64,000 nt of DNA, from contig NZ_LR134352.1 of assembly GCF_900637185.1 (NCBI RefSeq), forward strand, positions 6,252,001 through 6,316,000, given 5' to 3'. Positions 16,258 to 24,944 of the stretch are shown one piece after another. A program made the translations under genes and the position numbers. The number at the start of each line of letters is the position of its first letter. Within the stretch, counting starts at the first letter, position 1. Under the pieces are notes generated by a model. That model did no database searches. It saw only the letters and a program-made list of their open reading frames with translations, and had not been told where the DNA came from. The stretch comes from Nocardia asteroides. GTDB lineage: Bacteria > Actinomycetota > Actinomycetes > Mycobacteriales > Mycobacteriaceae.

Positions 16258-18807
16258 TTATTTCCCGGCCGGTGCTGTGTCCGAGCCAACACCGACAGGC
16301 ATGCCGGGCAGACCCAGGAGCACGGGAACCTTGCGCTCACCGCTGTCGTCGAACGAGATCGTGGGGTCGGTCTCGTCAGGGGCATTGACGAAGGAGACGA
16401 ACCGGGACAGCTTGTTCTCGTCCTCGAGCACCGCGGCCCACTCGTCCTTGTAACCGTCGACGTGCTTGGCCATGGCGGCCTCCAGGTCGGCGGCGATGCC
16501 CAGGCTGTCGTCGCAGACGACGCCCTTGAGGTAGTCCATGCCACCCTCCAGGGCCTCCTGCCACGGCGCGGTGCGCTGCAGGCGGTCGGCGGTGCGGATG
16601 TAGAACATCAGGTAGCGGTCGATGTACTTGATCAGCGTCTCGTCGTCGAGCTCGCCGGCCAGCAGCACGGCGTGCTTGGGGGTCAGACCGCCGTTGCCGC
16701 CGACGTAGAGGTTCCAGCCGTTCTCGGTGGCGATCACGCCGACGTCCTTGCCGCGGGCCTCGGCGCATTCGCGCGCGCAACCCGACACGGCCAGCTTGAG
16801 CTTGTGCGGCGAGCGCAGCCCGCGGTAGCGCTTCTCCAGCAGCACGGCCATGCCGACCGAGTCCTGCTGGCCGTAGCGGCACCAGGTGGAACCGACGCAG
16901 CTCTTGACGGTGCGCAGCGACTTGCCGTACGCGTGGCCGGACTCCATGCCCGCGTCGACCAGGCGCTGCCAGATCGGCGGCAGCTGGTCCACGGTGGCGC
17001 CGAACAGGTCGATGCGCTGACCACCGGTGACCTTGACGTAGAGGCCGAACTCCTTGGCGACCTCGCCGATCACGATCAGCTGCTCGGCGGTGACCTCGCC
17101 ACCGGGCATCCGCGGCACCACCGAGTAGGTGCCGTTCTTCTGCAGGTTGGCCAGGAAGTGGTCGTTGGTGTCCTGCAGCGCGGCCTGCTCGCCCTCGAGG
17201 ATGTGATCGCTCGAGGTGGAGGCCAGGATGGAGGCGACGGTCGGCTTGCAGATGTCGCAGCCGGTGCCCTTGCCGTGCTTGGCGATCAGCTCCGAGAAGG
17301 TACGGATGCCGGTGACCTGCACGACCTGGAACAGCTCGGCGCGCGACTGGGTGAAGTGCTCACACAGCGCCTTGGACATCTCCACGCCCGACTGCTCGAG
17401 CAGCTTCTTGATCATCGGCACACAGCCACCGCAGGAGGTACCCGCGTTGGTGCAGCTCTTGATGGCCGGGATGTCGCAGGCGCCCTCGGCGATCGCGCCG
17501 CAGATCGAGCCCTTGCTGACGTTGTTGCAGGAGCAGATCTGGGCGTCGTCGGGCAGCGCGTCGGCGCCCAGCTCGGCGCCGGCGGGCGAGATCAGCGCGG
17601 CGGCGTCGGCGGGCAGCGGACGGCCGACCAGCGGGCGCAGCGCCGCGTACTGGCTGGCGTCACCGACCAGGATGCCGCCGAGCAGGGTCTGCGCGTCGTC
17701 GGAGACGACCAGCTTGGCGTAGGTGCCCTTGGCCGCGTCGTGCAGCACGACCGACAGCGCGCCCTCGGTGGTGCCGTGCGCGTCGCCGAAGGAGGCCACG
17801 TCGACGCCCATCAGCTTCAGCTTGGTGGACATGTCGGCGCCGGGGAACTCGCCCTCGCCGCCGAGCAGGCGGTCGGCGACGATCTCGGCGGTGGTGTAAC
17901 CGGGCGCGACCAGGCCGTAGCAGATGCCCTCGACCGCGGCGCACTCGCCGATCGCCCAGATGCTGGGGTCGCTGGACTGCAGGGTGACATCGGTCAGGAT
18001 GCCGCCGCGCGGGCCGAGCTCGAGGCCGGCTTCCTTGGCGACCGCGTCGTGCGGGCGGATACCGGCGGAGAACACCACCAGGGAGGCGTGGATCTCGGAC
18101 TCGTCCGACAGGTGCAGGGTGACGTTGTGCGGGCCGTCCTCCTCGATCGAGACGATCTTGGCGGTGCCGACGCCGGTGTGCACGTTCAGGCCGATGTCGG
18201 AGACCAGCTGCTCGAGGATCGCGCCGCCGCCCGCGTCGACCTGGGCGGGCATCAGGCGGTCGTTGAACTCGATGACGTGCGGGGTCATCCCCATCAGGCG
18301 CAGCGCGTTGGCCGCTTCCAGACCGAGCAGACCGCCGCCGATGACCACGCCGTGCGCGCCGGGACCTGCGGCTTCGGCGGCGGCGCGGATGCCGTCGAGG
18401 TCGTCGATGGTGCGGTAGACGAAGCACTCGGGCAGGTCGTGGCCGGGGACCGGCGGCACGAAGGCGTAGGAGCCGGTGGCCATGACCAGCGCGTCGTAGG
18501 CGATGACGTCGCCGTTGGAGCTGGTGACGGTCTTGGCTTCGCGGTCGATCGAGGCGCCGCGCTGGCCCAGTCGCAGGTCGACCAAGGCGTCGCCGTCGTA
18601 CATGTTGCCCGGCAGCGCCAGCTCGTCGGGGTTCCAGTTGCCGACGTAGTAGGACAGGCCGACCCGGTCGTAGGCGGGCAGCTTCTCCTCGGAGAGGACG
18701 ACGACCTGCCACTGACCGGCCTCGTCGCGGGCGCGCAGGGCCTCGACGAAACGGTGACCGACCATGCCGTGGCCGACCACGACCACTGTTTTGCGAGTGC
18801 TGTTCAT
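16258..18807 (-). CDS. nirB: Nitrite reductase (NADH) large subunit
   Basis: An 849-residue assimilatory nitrite reductase that uses NAD(P)H to make ammonium. Domains in order: FAD/NAD(P)H oxidoreductase (residues about 5-300, GHGMVGHRFVEAL and GGGLLGLEAANAL), a BFD-like [2Fe-2S] domain with CSCNN and CTNAGTSCGGC (about 425-475), the ferredoxin-like half domain (GTYSVVPRMPGGEVT), and the siroheme/[4Fe-4S] domain with CVGSTWC and CAREC cysteines. The ATG at 18807 has a GGAGG Shine-Dalgarno sequence. It lies 31 bp after the NarK gene and is followed by nirD. Confidence 0.97.
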   Translation of the reverse strand: MNSTRKTVVVVGHGMVGHRFVEALRARDEAGQWQVVVLSEEKLPAYDRVGLSYYVGNWNPDELALPGNMYDGDALVDLRLGQRGASIDREAKTVTSSNGDVIAYDALVMATGSYAFVPPVPGHDLPECFVYRTIDDLDGIRAAAEAAGPGAHGVVIGGGLLGLEAANALRLMGMTPHVIEFNDRLMPAQVDAGGGAILEQLVSDIGLNVHTGVGTAKIVSIEEDGPHNVTLHLSDESEIHASLVVFSAGIRPHDAVAKEAGLELGPRGGILTDVTLQSSDPSIWAIGECAAVEGICYGLVAPGYTTAEIVADRLLGGEGEFPGADMSTKLKLMGVDVASFGDAHGTTEGALSVVLHDAAKGTYAKLVVSDDAQTLLGGILVGDASQYAALRPLVGRPLPADAAALISPAGAELGADALPDDAQICSCNNVSKGSICGAIAEGACDIPAIKSCTNAGTSCGGCVPMIKKLLEQSGVEMSKALCEHFTQSRAELFQVVQVTGIRTFSELIAKHGKGTGCDICKPTVASILASTSSDHILEGEQAALQDTNDHFLANLQKNGTYSVVPRMPGGEVTAEQLIVIGEVAKEFGLYVKVTGGQRIDLFGATVDQLPPIWQRLVDAGMESGHAYGKSLRTVKSCVGSTWCRYGQQDSVGMAVLLEKRYRGLRSPHKLKLAVSGCARECAEARGKDVGVIATENGWNLYVGGNGGLTPKHAVLLAGELDDETLIKYIDRYLMFYIRTADRLQRTAPWQEALEGGMDYLKGVVCDDSLGIAADLEAAMAKHVDGYKDEWAAVLEDENKLSRFVSFVNAPDETDPTISFDDSGERKVPVLLGLPGMPVGVGSDTAPAGK

Positions 18808-18838
18808 GAGAGTGACCTCCTTGATGATGGTCGGTTTG

Positions 18839-20299
18839 TCAGCGAGCCGACGTCTTGGCCGACGAAGCGGATGTTTCGGCCTCGAGGACCAGGGACTCGG
18901 CCTCGACCACGACATCGGAGTCGGAGGACACGGGGGACAGACGGGGACGACGCAGGAACACCGTCCAGGTGACGGCCGCGCAGACCACGTAGAAGGCGAG
19001 GAACACCCAGAACGCGGTGGTCGCGGAGTTGGTGCTGGCGTAGGAGGTGCGCAGCACCATGTTGATGCCGACGCCGCCGAGGGAACCGATCGCGCCGACG
19101 AAGCCGATCAGGGCGCCACCGGTGTTCTGCGACCAGGCGGCCTGCTCGGCGCGCGGCATCCGCAGGCTCTTGGACTTGGCCTCGAACACCGACGGGATGA
19201 TCTTGGTGACGGCGCCGTTGCCGAAACCGGAGAGCACGAACAGGGCGATGAAGCCGACGACCAGGAAGGCCATGGTGGCGCCGGAGGCGATCCCGTTGTT
19301 GCGGTCGGCCATGGTCGAGGCGGCGATCACGATCAGCGCGGCGGCCATCATGGCGCCGAAGGTGCCGATCGCGACCTTGCTGCCGCCGATCCGGTCGGCC
19401 ATCTTGCCGCCGTAGGGGCGGGCCAGCGAACCGAGCAGCGGGCCGATGAAGGCGATCGAGGCGGCGTGCACGGCGGCCTGGGCGGCGGTGTCGCCACCGG
19501 CCTTGAAGCTGATCTGCAGGATCTGGCCGAAGGCGAAGCTGTAACCGATGAACGAGCCGAAGGTGCCGATGTAGAGGAACGCGATCGCCCAGGACTGCGG
19601 CACCCGCAGGGCCTTGCCCATGTAGGACAGGTCGGCCTTCTGGTTGCGCAGGTTGTCCATGTACAGCGCGGCGCCGACCGCGGTCGCACCGACGAGGACC
19701 AGGTAGATCGCGCAGATGAGGTAGGCGTAGTCGCCGCCGAGGGTCACCAGCACCAGCAGGCCGAGCAGCTGGATCACCGGGACGCCGATGTTGCCGCCAC
19801 CGGCGTTCATACCCAGCGCCCAGCCCTTGAGCCGCTGCGGGTAGAAGGCGTTGATGTTGGTCATCGACGAGGCGAAGTTGCCGCCACCGACACCGGCGAA
19901 CGCGGCCACGATCAAGAAGGTCGTGTACGAGGTGCCCGGCTGGGTGACGAAGTACAGCGTCAGCAGCAGCGGGACCAGCAGCAGCAGCGCGCTGAAGATC
20001 GTCCAGTTGCGGCCGCCGAAGCGGGCGGTGGCCACGGTGTAGGGGATCCGCAGGAATCCGCCGACCAGGGTCGGCATGGCGACCAGGAAGAACTTGCCCG
20101 CCGGATCGATGCCGAACTTGTCGGTGGGCATGAACAGCACCATCACCGACCAGATCGACCACACCGAGAACCCGATGTGCTCGGCGAACACCGACCAGAT
20201 CAGGTTGCGCTTGGCGATGTCCTTGCCGCCGGCCTCCCAGGCCGCGACATCTTCGGCATCCCAGTGCTCGATGTCGTGGTTACGCTTCAGCGTGCTCAA
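18839..20299 (-). CDS. narK: Nitrate/nitrite transporter, NarK type
   Basis: A 486-residue major facilitator with twelve hydrophobic segments. It has the family start E-x-W-D ... AWEAGGKDIAKRNLIWSVF and the nitrate signature glycine-rich stretch FAGVGGGNFASSM (about residue 160). It probably brings in nitrate or nitrite for NirBD, or exports nitrite. A TTG at 20299 is chosen as start because GGGAGG lies 6 nt before it; a TTG ten codons upstream has no such site. Gene order is narK, nirB, nirD, synthase, chelatase, all on the minus strand. A GlnR-like box lies about 130 bp upstream. Confidence 0.93.
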   Translation of the reverse strand: MSTLKRNHDIEHWDAEDVAAWEAGGKDIAKRNLIWSVFAEHIGFSVWSIWSVMVLFMPTDKFGIDPAGKFFLVAMPTLVGGFLRIPYTVATARFGGRNWTIFSALLLLVPLLLTLYFVTQPGTSYTTFLIVAAFAGVGGGNFASSMTNINAFYPQRLKGWALGMNAGGGNIGVPVIQLLGLLVLVTLGGDYAYLICAIYLVLVGATAVGAALYMDNLRNQKADLSYMGKALRVPQSWAIAFLYIGTFGSFIGYSFAFGQILQISFKAGGDTAAQAAVHAASIAFIGPLLGSLARPYGGKMADRIGGSKVAIGTFGAMMAAALIVIAASTMADRNNGIASGATMAFLVVGFIALFVLSGFGNGAVTKIIPSVFEAKSKSLRMPRAEQAAWSQNTGGALIGFVGAIGSLGGVGINMVLRTSYASTNSATTAFWVFLAFYVVCAAVTWTVFLRRPRLSPVSSDSDVVVEAESLVLEAETSASSAKTSAR

Positions 20300-20396
20300 G
20301 TTGGGCCTCCCAAAAGTGCGATGGCCCAACGGTAGGAAATGGGTATTGCCGGAATGCTGCGGGAAATGTCGCCCGAATCAACGGTTTCTCACGAAT

Positions 20397-20422
20397 CCCC
20401 GATCAGGGAGGTGAGATCGGGG
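20397..20422. repeat. 8-bp-stem hairpin upstream of narK
   Basis: CCCCGATC and GATCGGGG (8-bp stem) enclose a 10-nt loop. On the plus strand a short T-run follows (CTTTTG), as in a terminator, but no plus-strand gene enters here. On the minus strand, the narK direction, the loop reads TCACCTCCCT, which could pair with a GGAGG ribosome site. It lies between the GlnR-like box and the narK start. Confidence 0.4.
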
Positions 20423-20427
20423 CTTTT

Positions 20428-20443
20428 GTTTCCGGCATGTGAC
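20428..20443 (-). promoter_or_regulatory. GlnR-like box upstream of narK-nirBD
   Basis: On the minus strand the sequence is GTCAC-N6-GAAAC, an exact match to half of the actinobacterial GlnR operator (GTnAC-N6-GAAAC, repeated). A weaker second copy (TTAC...GAAAT) lies upstream at about 20449-20463 with slightly irregular spacing. GlnR is known to activate nitrate and nitrite assimilation genes in Mycobacterium, Streptomyces and Amycolatopsis. Confidence 0.55.
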
Positions 20444-20565
20444 ACAACGATTTCCGCACGTAAGGAAGCAGCCGGAAATCGGCATACACCTCGGTGAGGG
20501 TGTGATCTACACAGCATTACTCCGCACGCACACCGGCGCAACTCGAACAGTGAGAATTTCGCGGC

Positions 20566-21822
20566 TCAATTCCAGGTGTCCTCGAGCATGCGCGGCTTGC
20601 AGGCCTGCCAGGCACCGGCCAGCAGCACCGCCAGCGCCACCAGCAGCATGCCGAACGGGGCCAGCCAGCCACCGGTCCAGGTGTGCAGCATGCCGAACAG
20701 CAACGGCCCGACACAGGCCACGGCGTAGCCGACACCCTGGGTGAAACCCGACAGCGCGGCCGAACCGTGCGGGGTGTGGGTGCGCAGGTTGATCAGGGTC
20801 AGCGCCATCGGGAAGGTGCTCGGGCCCAGGCCCAGCAGCACCACCCACAGCACCGGCGCGCCCATCGGGGCGATCAGCAGACCGGCGAAGGCGACGACGA
20901 ACAGCACCATGCAGCCGACGACCACCGGGAACGGGTTGCGCATCCGCGACACCACGGTCGGGGCGGCCAGCGCGGGAATCAGCCCCATCAGCGCGAACAG
21001 CCCGACCATGCTGCCGCCGAAGGCCGCGCTCGCGCCCGCGTCGGACAGGATCTTGGGCAGCCAGGCGAACATCGCGTAGGTGGTCAGCGAGGTCATGCCG
21101 AACATGGCGGCCATGCCCCAGGCCACCGGGGAGCGCCACACCTTGCCGGGAGCCGCGGCGGGCTCGGCCGGCAGCGCGGTGACATCGTGCAGGTCACGAC
21201 CCTTGCGGTCGCGCAGCACGAACAGCCACGGCACGGCGGCGGCGAAGCCGACGATCGCCCACACACCCATCGAGATGCGCCACCCGTGATCGTGGGCCAG
21301 CGGCACCGCGACGAACGCGGGCACCACGGTGCTGATCTGCACCATCACGATGTAGAGGGAGCTGATGGCGGCCAACTGGTCGGCGAAATACCGCTTGACC
21401 AGCGGCGGGATCACCACGTTGCCGATGCCCATGCCGAGCAGCACCACCGCGGAGAAGGCCAGCAGCTCGCCGGTGCCCGCGGCGAACGCGCGGGTCAGCG
21501 AGCCCAGACCGGCCAGCAGCATCGCCAGCAGCACCGTGCGCTCGAGCCCGTACCGGCGCACCAGCAGCGGCGCGATCAGCCCCGCGACCGCGAACATCGC
21601 GGTGGGCAGCATGCCGAACACCCCGACCACCGCGGTCCCGTACCCGATGTCGGCGCCGATCTCCTCGGCCAGCGGACTGAACGCGGTGACCGCGGCGCGC
21701 AGGGTGAGGGCCGACATGACAATGGCCGCCAGCACGAGCAGGCGGCCTTCGATCAGCGCGCGGGTGCGGCTGCGGGTGCCCACATCGGGCACGGAGCTGG
21801 TATCGGGGAGGGTCGCGGTCAC
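20566..21822 (-). CDS. MFS transporter, CynX/NimT family
   Basis: A 418-residue major facilitator with twelve membrane segments. The N-terminal pattern (LTLRAAVTAFSPLAEEIGADIGY) and the early LPTAMFAVAGLIAPLLVRRYGLERTVLLA block are typical for the CynX/NimT group (cyanate, 2-nitroimidazole and related organic anions). The GTG at 21822 is chosen because TATGAT lies 6 nt upstream on the minus strand, which also fits a leaderless mRNA. It is divergent from a FadR-type regulator that probably controls it. The substrate is unknown. Confidence 0.88.
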   Translation of the reverse strand: MTATLPDTSSVPDVGTRSRTRALIEGRLLVLAAIVMSALTLRAAVTAFSPLAEEIGADIGYGTAVVGVFGMLPTAMFAVAGLIAPLLVRRYGLERTVLLAMLLAGLGSLTRAFAAGTGELLAFSAVVLLGMGIGNVVIPPLVKRYFADQLAAISSLYIVMVQISTVVPAFVAVPLAHDHGWRISMGVWAIVGFAAAVPWLFVLRDRKGRDLHDVTALPAEPAAAPGKVWRSPVAWGMAAMFGMTSLTTYAMFAWLPKILSDAGASAAFGGSMVGLFALMGLIPALAAPTVVSRMRNPFPVVVGCMVLFVVAFAGLLIAPMGAPVLWVVLLGLGPSTFPMALTLINLRTHTPHGSAALSGFTQGVGYAVACVGPLLFGMLHTWTGGWLAPFGMLLVALAVLLAGAWQACKPRMLEDTWN

Positions 21823-21841
21823 CGACAAATCATAGGATGAC

Positions 21842-21852
21842 CCGATGATCGG
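21842..21852. promoter_or_regulatory. Palindrome in the CynX-FadR divergent promoter
   Basis: CCGATGATCGG is a perfect palindrome around a central base, lying midway between the -10 boxes of the two divergent genes (TATGAT minus strand, 21829-21834; TACCCT plus strand, 21875-21880). Outside it, CAAATCAT (21826-21833) and ATGATTTG (21857-21864) form a second, wider inverted pair. A FadR/GntR dimer is the likely ligand. Confidence 0.45.
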
Positions 21853-21886
21853 TGCAATGATTTGTGAGCAGCGGTACCCTTGCGAC

Positions 21887-22558
21887 GTGCAACCCGTCCG
21901 GCGAACCAGCCTCATCGCCCAGGTCACCGAGCAGCTTCGGGCCGAAATCCGTTCCGGCCGTTGGCCGACCGGCCAACGGATCCCGACCGAACCCGAGCTC
22001 ACCGAGCTCACCGGGACCGGGCGCAACACCGTGCGCGAGGCCGTGCAGGCCCTCGTGCACGCGGGCATGCTCGAACGCCGTCAGGGCTCGGGCACCTATG
22101 TGATCGCCACCTCCGAGGTGGGCGGCACCCTGGCCAAGTACTTCGCCGACGCCGAGGAGCGCGACATCCTCGAGCTACGCCAGGCCCTCGACACCACCGC
22201 GGCCGGTCTGGCCGCGCGCCGCCGCGACGACACCGACATCGCCAATCTGCGCAGGCTGCTGGCCGAGCGCAGCAACCGCAACTGGACCGAACCGGACCCG
22301 GTCGCCATCGCCGCCGACGTGGAGCTGCACCGGGCGATCGTCGTCGCCAGCCACAACGCGGTATATCTGGAGTTCTACGATTCGCTGCTGCCGATCATCG
22401 AGCACGTGATCCACGCGCGCACCGCCCGTTCCGACGACGCCTACGACACCGAGCACGCCGAACTCGTGCAGGCCGTCATCGACGGCGACGCCGACAAGGC
22501 CATGCAGGCGACCCGCTGCTTCCTCGGTTCGCTCATCGCCGAGTATCCGGATCGCTGA
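21887..22558 (+). CDS. GntR-family regulator, FadR subfamily
   Basis: A 223-residue regulator. The N-terminal winged helix spans about residues 1-72 (IAQVTEQLRAEIRSGRWPTG, then ELTELTGTGRNTVREAVQAL and RQGSGTYV), and the C-terminal helical FCD domain (about 85-215) has the family metal-binding pattern with D/H residues (DVELHRAIVVASHN ... LIEHV-type helix). The GTG at 21887 follows TACCCT (21875-21880) by 6 nt. It is divergent from the CynX/NimT gene and presumably represses it in response to a small carboxylate or anion. Confidence 0.92.
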   Translation: MQPVRRTSLIAQVTEQLRAEIRSGRWPTGQRIPTEPELTELTGTGRNTVREAVQALVHAGMLERRQGSGTYVIATSEVGGTLAKYFADAEERDILELRQALDTTAAGLAARRRDDTDIANLRRLLAERSNRNWTEPDPVAIAADVELHRAIVVASHNAVYLEFYDSLLPIIEHVIHARTARSDDAYDTEHAELVQAVIDGDADKAMQATRCFLGSLIAEYPDR

Positions 22559-22594
22559 CACCGGAACCTTCTCTACGGCCAGGTAACCGAGCAG

Positions 22595-22620
22595 TCACCG
22601 ACCGGCGCTTCGGTCGGTGA
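22595..22620. terminator. Hairpin after the FadR-type gene
   Basis: A 10-bp perfect stem (TCACCGACCG and its complement) with a 6-nt loop begins 36 bp after the regulator stop. No T-run follows. It may end the regulator transcript or lie in the promoter region of the second NarK gene. Confidence 0.4.
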
Positions 22621-22763
22621 GCCCGAGTTGCCGGGAACGTCACCTGAAGCCACGGTCACGCAACAACCGGCTCCTACCGTTTTATCTCGACCCCGCAAGG
22701 AACGCATCGCCGCCGGCGCCCGACGACGATGCGCCTCCGCAGAGCCCGATCGAGAGGAAGCCG

Positions 22764-24248
22764 ATGACCGCGATCGCCGCCACCGGCCAGGAGACGGAAT
22801 CCCCGTCCTTCGAATATCAGAAGAAGGGCCGCTGGCTCACCCAGTGGAACCCCGACAATCCGGCGTTCTGGGAAGCGGGCGGCAAGCAGACCGCCCGCAA
22901 GAACCTCTGGTTCTCCGTCTTCGCCGAGAACCTGGGCTTCAGCATCTGGGTGATCTGGGGTTCCATCGTCACCGCCATGGGTTCGGCCGGTTTCGAGTTC
23001 CTGGCCGGCCTGGGCAAGGGCAACCCGACCGCGGTCAGCAACGCGCTGCTGCTGACCTCCGTCCCGACCCTGGTCGGCGCCGCCCTGCGCATCCCCTACA
23101 CCTTCGCCGTCCCGAAGTTCGGTGGACGCGCCTTCACCGCGTTCAGCGCGGCGATGCTGTTCATCCCGACCCTGGGCATCATCTACTTCGTCAACCAGCC
23201 GGGCACCCCGATGTGGGTGTTCCTGGTGCTGGCCTCGCTGGCCGGTGTCGGTGGCGGTAACTTCTCGTCCTCGATGGCCAACATCTCGTTCTTCTTCCCC
23301 GAGGGCAAGAAGGGCGCAGCGCTGGGCCTCAACGCCGCGGGCGGCAACCTCGGTGTCGCGCAGACCCAGCTGATCGTGCCGCTGCTGATCACCCTGGGCA
23401 CGCACGTGATGGCCAAGGACGCGGGCGGTTACCGCTTCGGCATCACCCTGGCCGTGCTGTTCTGGCTGCCGTTCATCGCGGTCGCCACCCTCGGCGCGCT
23501 GTACTTCATGGACTCGGTCACCGAGGCCAAGTCCGACGGCAAGTCCTACAAGCTGGCCCTGACCAACCGGCACACCTGGGTGATGGCGTTCCTCTACATC
23601 GGCACGTTCGGCTCGTTCATCGGCTTCTCCTTCGCCTTCCCGACGCTGATCAAGGCCACCTTCCCGGACCTGGCCAAGATCGGCTGGATCACCACCCTGG
23701 GCAACCTGGCCTTCCTCGGCGCGCTGGTGGGTTCGTTCAGCCGCCCGTTCGGTGGCTGGGTGGCCGACAAGGTCGGCGGCGGCGCCAAGATCACCGTCTA
23801 TGTCTTCGGCGGCATGTCGATCGCGGTCGCGTTCATCGTGCTCGCGGTGGACCTCAAGAGCTTCCCGCTCTACCTGGCCGCGTTCCTGGCGCTGTTCGTG
23901 CTGGCGGGCATCGGCAACGGTTCCACCTACCGGATGATCCCGTCGATCTTCAACGCCACCGCCAAGAAGTACGCCGCCGAACACGGCATCGACATCGCCG
24001 AAGCCGCCATCTCGGCCAAGCGCCAGGCCGGTGCCGCGATCGGTGTGATCGGCGCGGTGGGCGCCGCGGGCGGGTTCGTGGTCCAGCAGGCGCTGCGCCT
24101 GTCCAATGTCCACCTCAAGACCATGGCCCCCGCCTTCTGGGCCTACGCCGCGGTGTTCCTGGTGATGGCGGCGGTCACCTGGTGGTGCTACCTGCGCTCC
24201 AGCTTCGCCACCGACCGGGTCCCCTCGCTGGCCTACGCCAGCGTCTGA
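22764..24248 (+). CDS. Nitrate/nitrite transporter, NarK type (second copy)
   Basis: A 494-residue major facilitator, paralogue of the NarK at 18839-20299. It shares the opening motif (AFWEAGGKQTARKNLWFSVF) and the nitrate signature LAGVGGGNFSSSMANISFFFP, with twelve membrane segments and an inserted loop of about 25 residues before the tenth (YAAEHGIDIAEAAISAKRQ). The ATG at 22764 follows GAGAGGAAG. It stands alone, so it may work under other conditions, for example nitrite export. A strong terminator follows at 24267-24310. Confidence 0.92.
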   Translation: MTAIAATGQETESPSFEYQKKGRWLTQWNPDNPAFWEAGGKQTARKNLWFSVFAENLGFSIWVIWGSIVTAMGSAGFEFLAGLGKGNPTAVSNALLLTSVPTLVGAALRIPYTFAVPKFGGRAFTAFSAAMLFIPTLGIIYFVNQPGTPMWVFLVLASLAGVGGGNFSSSMANISFFFPEGKKGAALGLNAAGGNLGVAQTQLIVPLLITLGTHVMAKDAGGYRFGITLAVLFWLPFIAVATLGALYFMDSVTEAKSDGKSYKLALTNRHTWVMAFLYIGTFGSFIGFSFAFPTLIKATFPDLAKIGWITTLGNLAFLGALVGSFSRPFGGWVADKVGGGAKITVYVFGGMSIAVAFIVLAVDLKSFPLYLAAFLALFVLAGIGNGSTYRMIPSIFNATAKKYAAEHGIDIAEAAISAKRQAGAAIGVIGAVGAAGGFVVQQALRLSNVHLKTMAPAFWAYAAVFLVMAAVTWWCYLRSSFATDRVPSLAYASV

Positions 24249-24266
24249 GTAACCACCTGTCCCACC

Positions 24267-24310
24267 CCGAAAGCCACGTCCGGCCTCCCCTCGCCGGACG
24301 TGGCTTTCGG
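24267..24310. terminator. Strong hairpin after the second NarK gene
   Basis: An 18-bp perfect stem (CCGAAAGCCACGTCCGGC and its complement) with an 8-nt loop starts 19 bp after the NarK stop. Because of its length and place it is a probable intrinsic terminator, although no clear T-run follows. Confidence 0.7.
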
Positions 24311-24410
24311 CTGTGTGCCAACACCTTTCGGCCGCGATGGTGGCCACGAGCACCGATCTGCCCTTACCCTGGAGTTCAGACTTGCACCGGGGCGGCAGAG
24401 GTGAGCGGTA

Positions 24411-24944
24411 TTGGAATCCTCGAACGAGCAGGCAGAGCTACGATTCCGATCCGCCACCGTCGACGATCTGGCCGCCATCGCCGAGCTCGAATCGCACGAA
24501 TTCATGCCGCTGGCCTATCCCTATTTCGCGCTGCGGCAATTGTTCGATATCCACGGTTCGCAATGGGTGGTCGCCGATCTGGCAGGTTCGATTTGCGGGT
24601 ACGCGCTGGTGGCCGTCGGCAGGCGGTCGGCGTGGCTGATCGGGCTGGCCGTGTCGGCGCGTTTCCAGGGGCGCGGACTCGGCCGGTCGCTGCTCGACCG
24701 CGCGGTGGCCCGCTGCCGGTCCTCCCAGGTGGAGGCCATCTTCATCACCGTGCGCCCGTCGAATGTGCCCGCCGCGAATCTGTACAAGGATTCCGGCTTC
24801 ACCTGGGTGGACCACGAGGACCAGTATTTCGGCGCCGGTGAACCACGAGATCTGCTGGTACACCGCATCACCCACGACTGGGCGGCCGCCGATCCGGATG
24901 ATCGGCGCTGGCACAAAGATCGCGGACCGGTCGACGACGGATGA
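24411..24944 (+). CDS. GNAT family N-acetyltransferase
   Basis: A 177-residue GNAT acetyltransferase. The acetyl-CoA motif A is VSARFQGRGLGRSLLDRAV (about residues 83-101, Q-x-x-G-x-G/A), and motif B is NVPAANLYKDSGF (about 118-130). The N-terminus (LRFRSATVDDLAAIAELESHEF) is the usual first strand and helix. The start is a TTG at 24411. It overlaps the next gene by 4 bp (ATGA), so the two are translationally coupled. The acceptor is unknown, possibly the partner protein. Confidence 0.88.
   Translation: MESSNEQAELRFRSATVDDLAAIAELESHEFMPLAYPYFALRQLFDIHGSQWVVADLAGSICGYALVAVGRRSAWLIGLAVSARFQGRGLGRSLLDRAVARCRSSQVEAIFITVRPSNVPAANLYKDSGFTWVDHEDQYFGAGEPRDLLVHRITHDWAAADPDDRRWHKDRGPVDDG

Noticed and set aside
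14935..18972. A plus-strand open frame of more than 1,300 codons opposite nirB
   Set aside because: It is antisense to nirB, nirD and the synthase gene; its composition (Ala/Gly/Arg/Val/Gln-rich, no domain) is what GC-rich third positions produce on the opposite strand.
22559..22763. A GlnR box before the second NarK gene
   Set aside because: GTAAC and GTCAC occur, but no GAAAC follows at 6 nt; too weak to report as a site.
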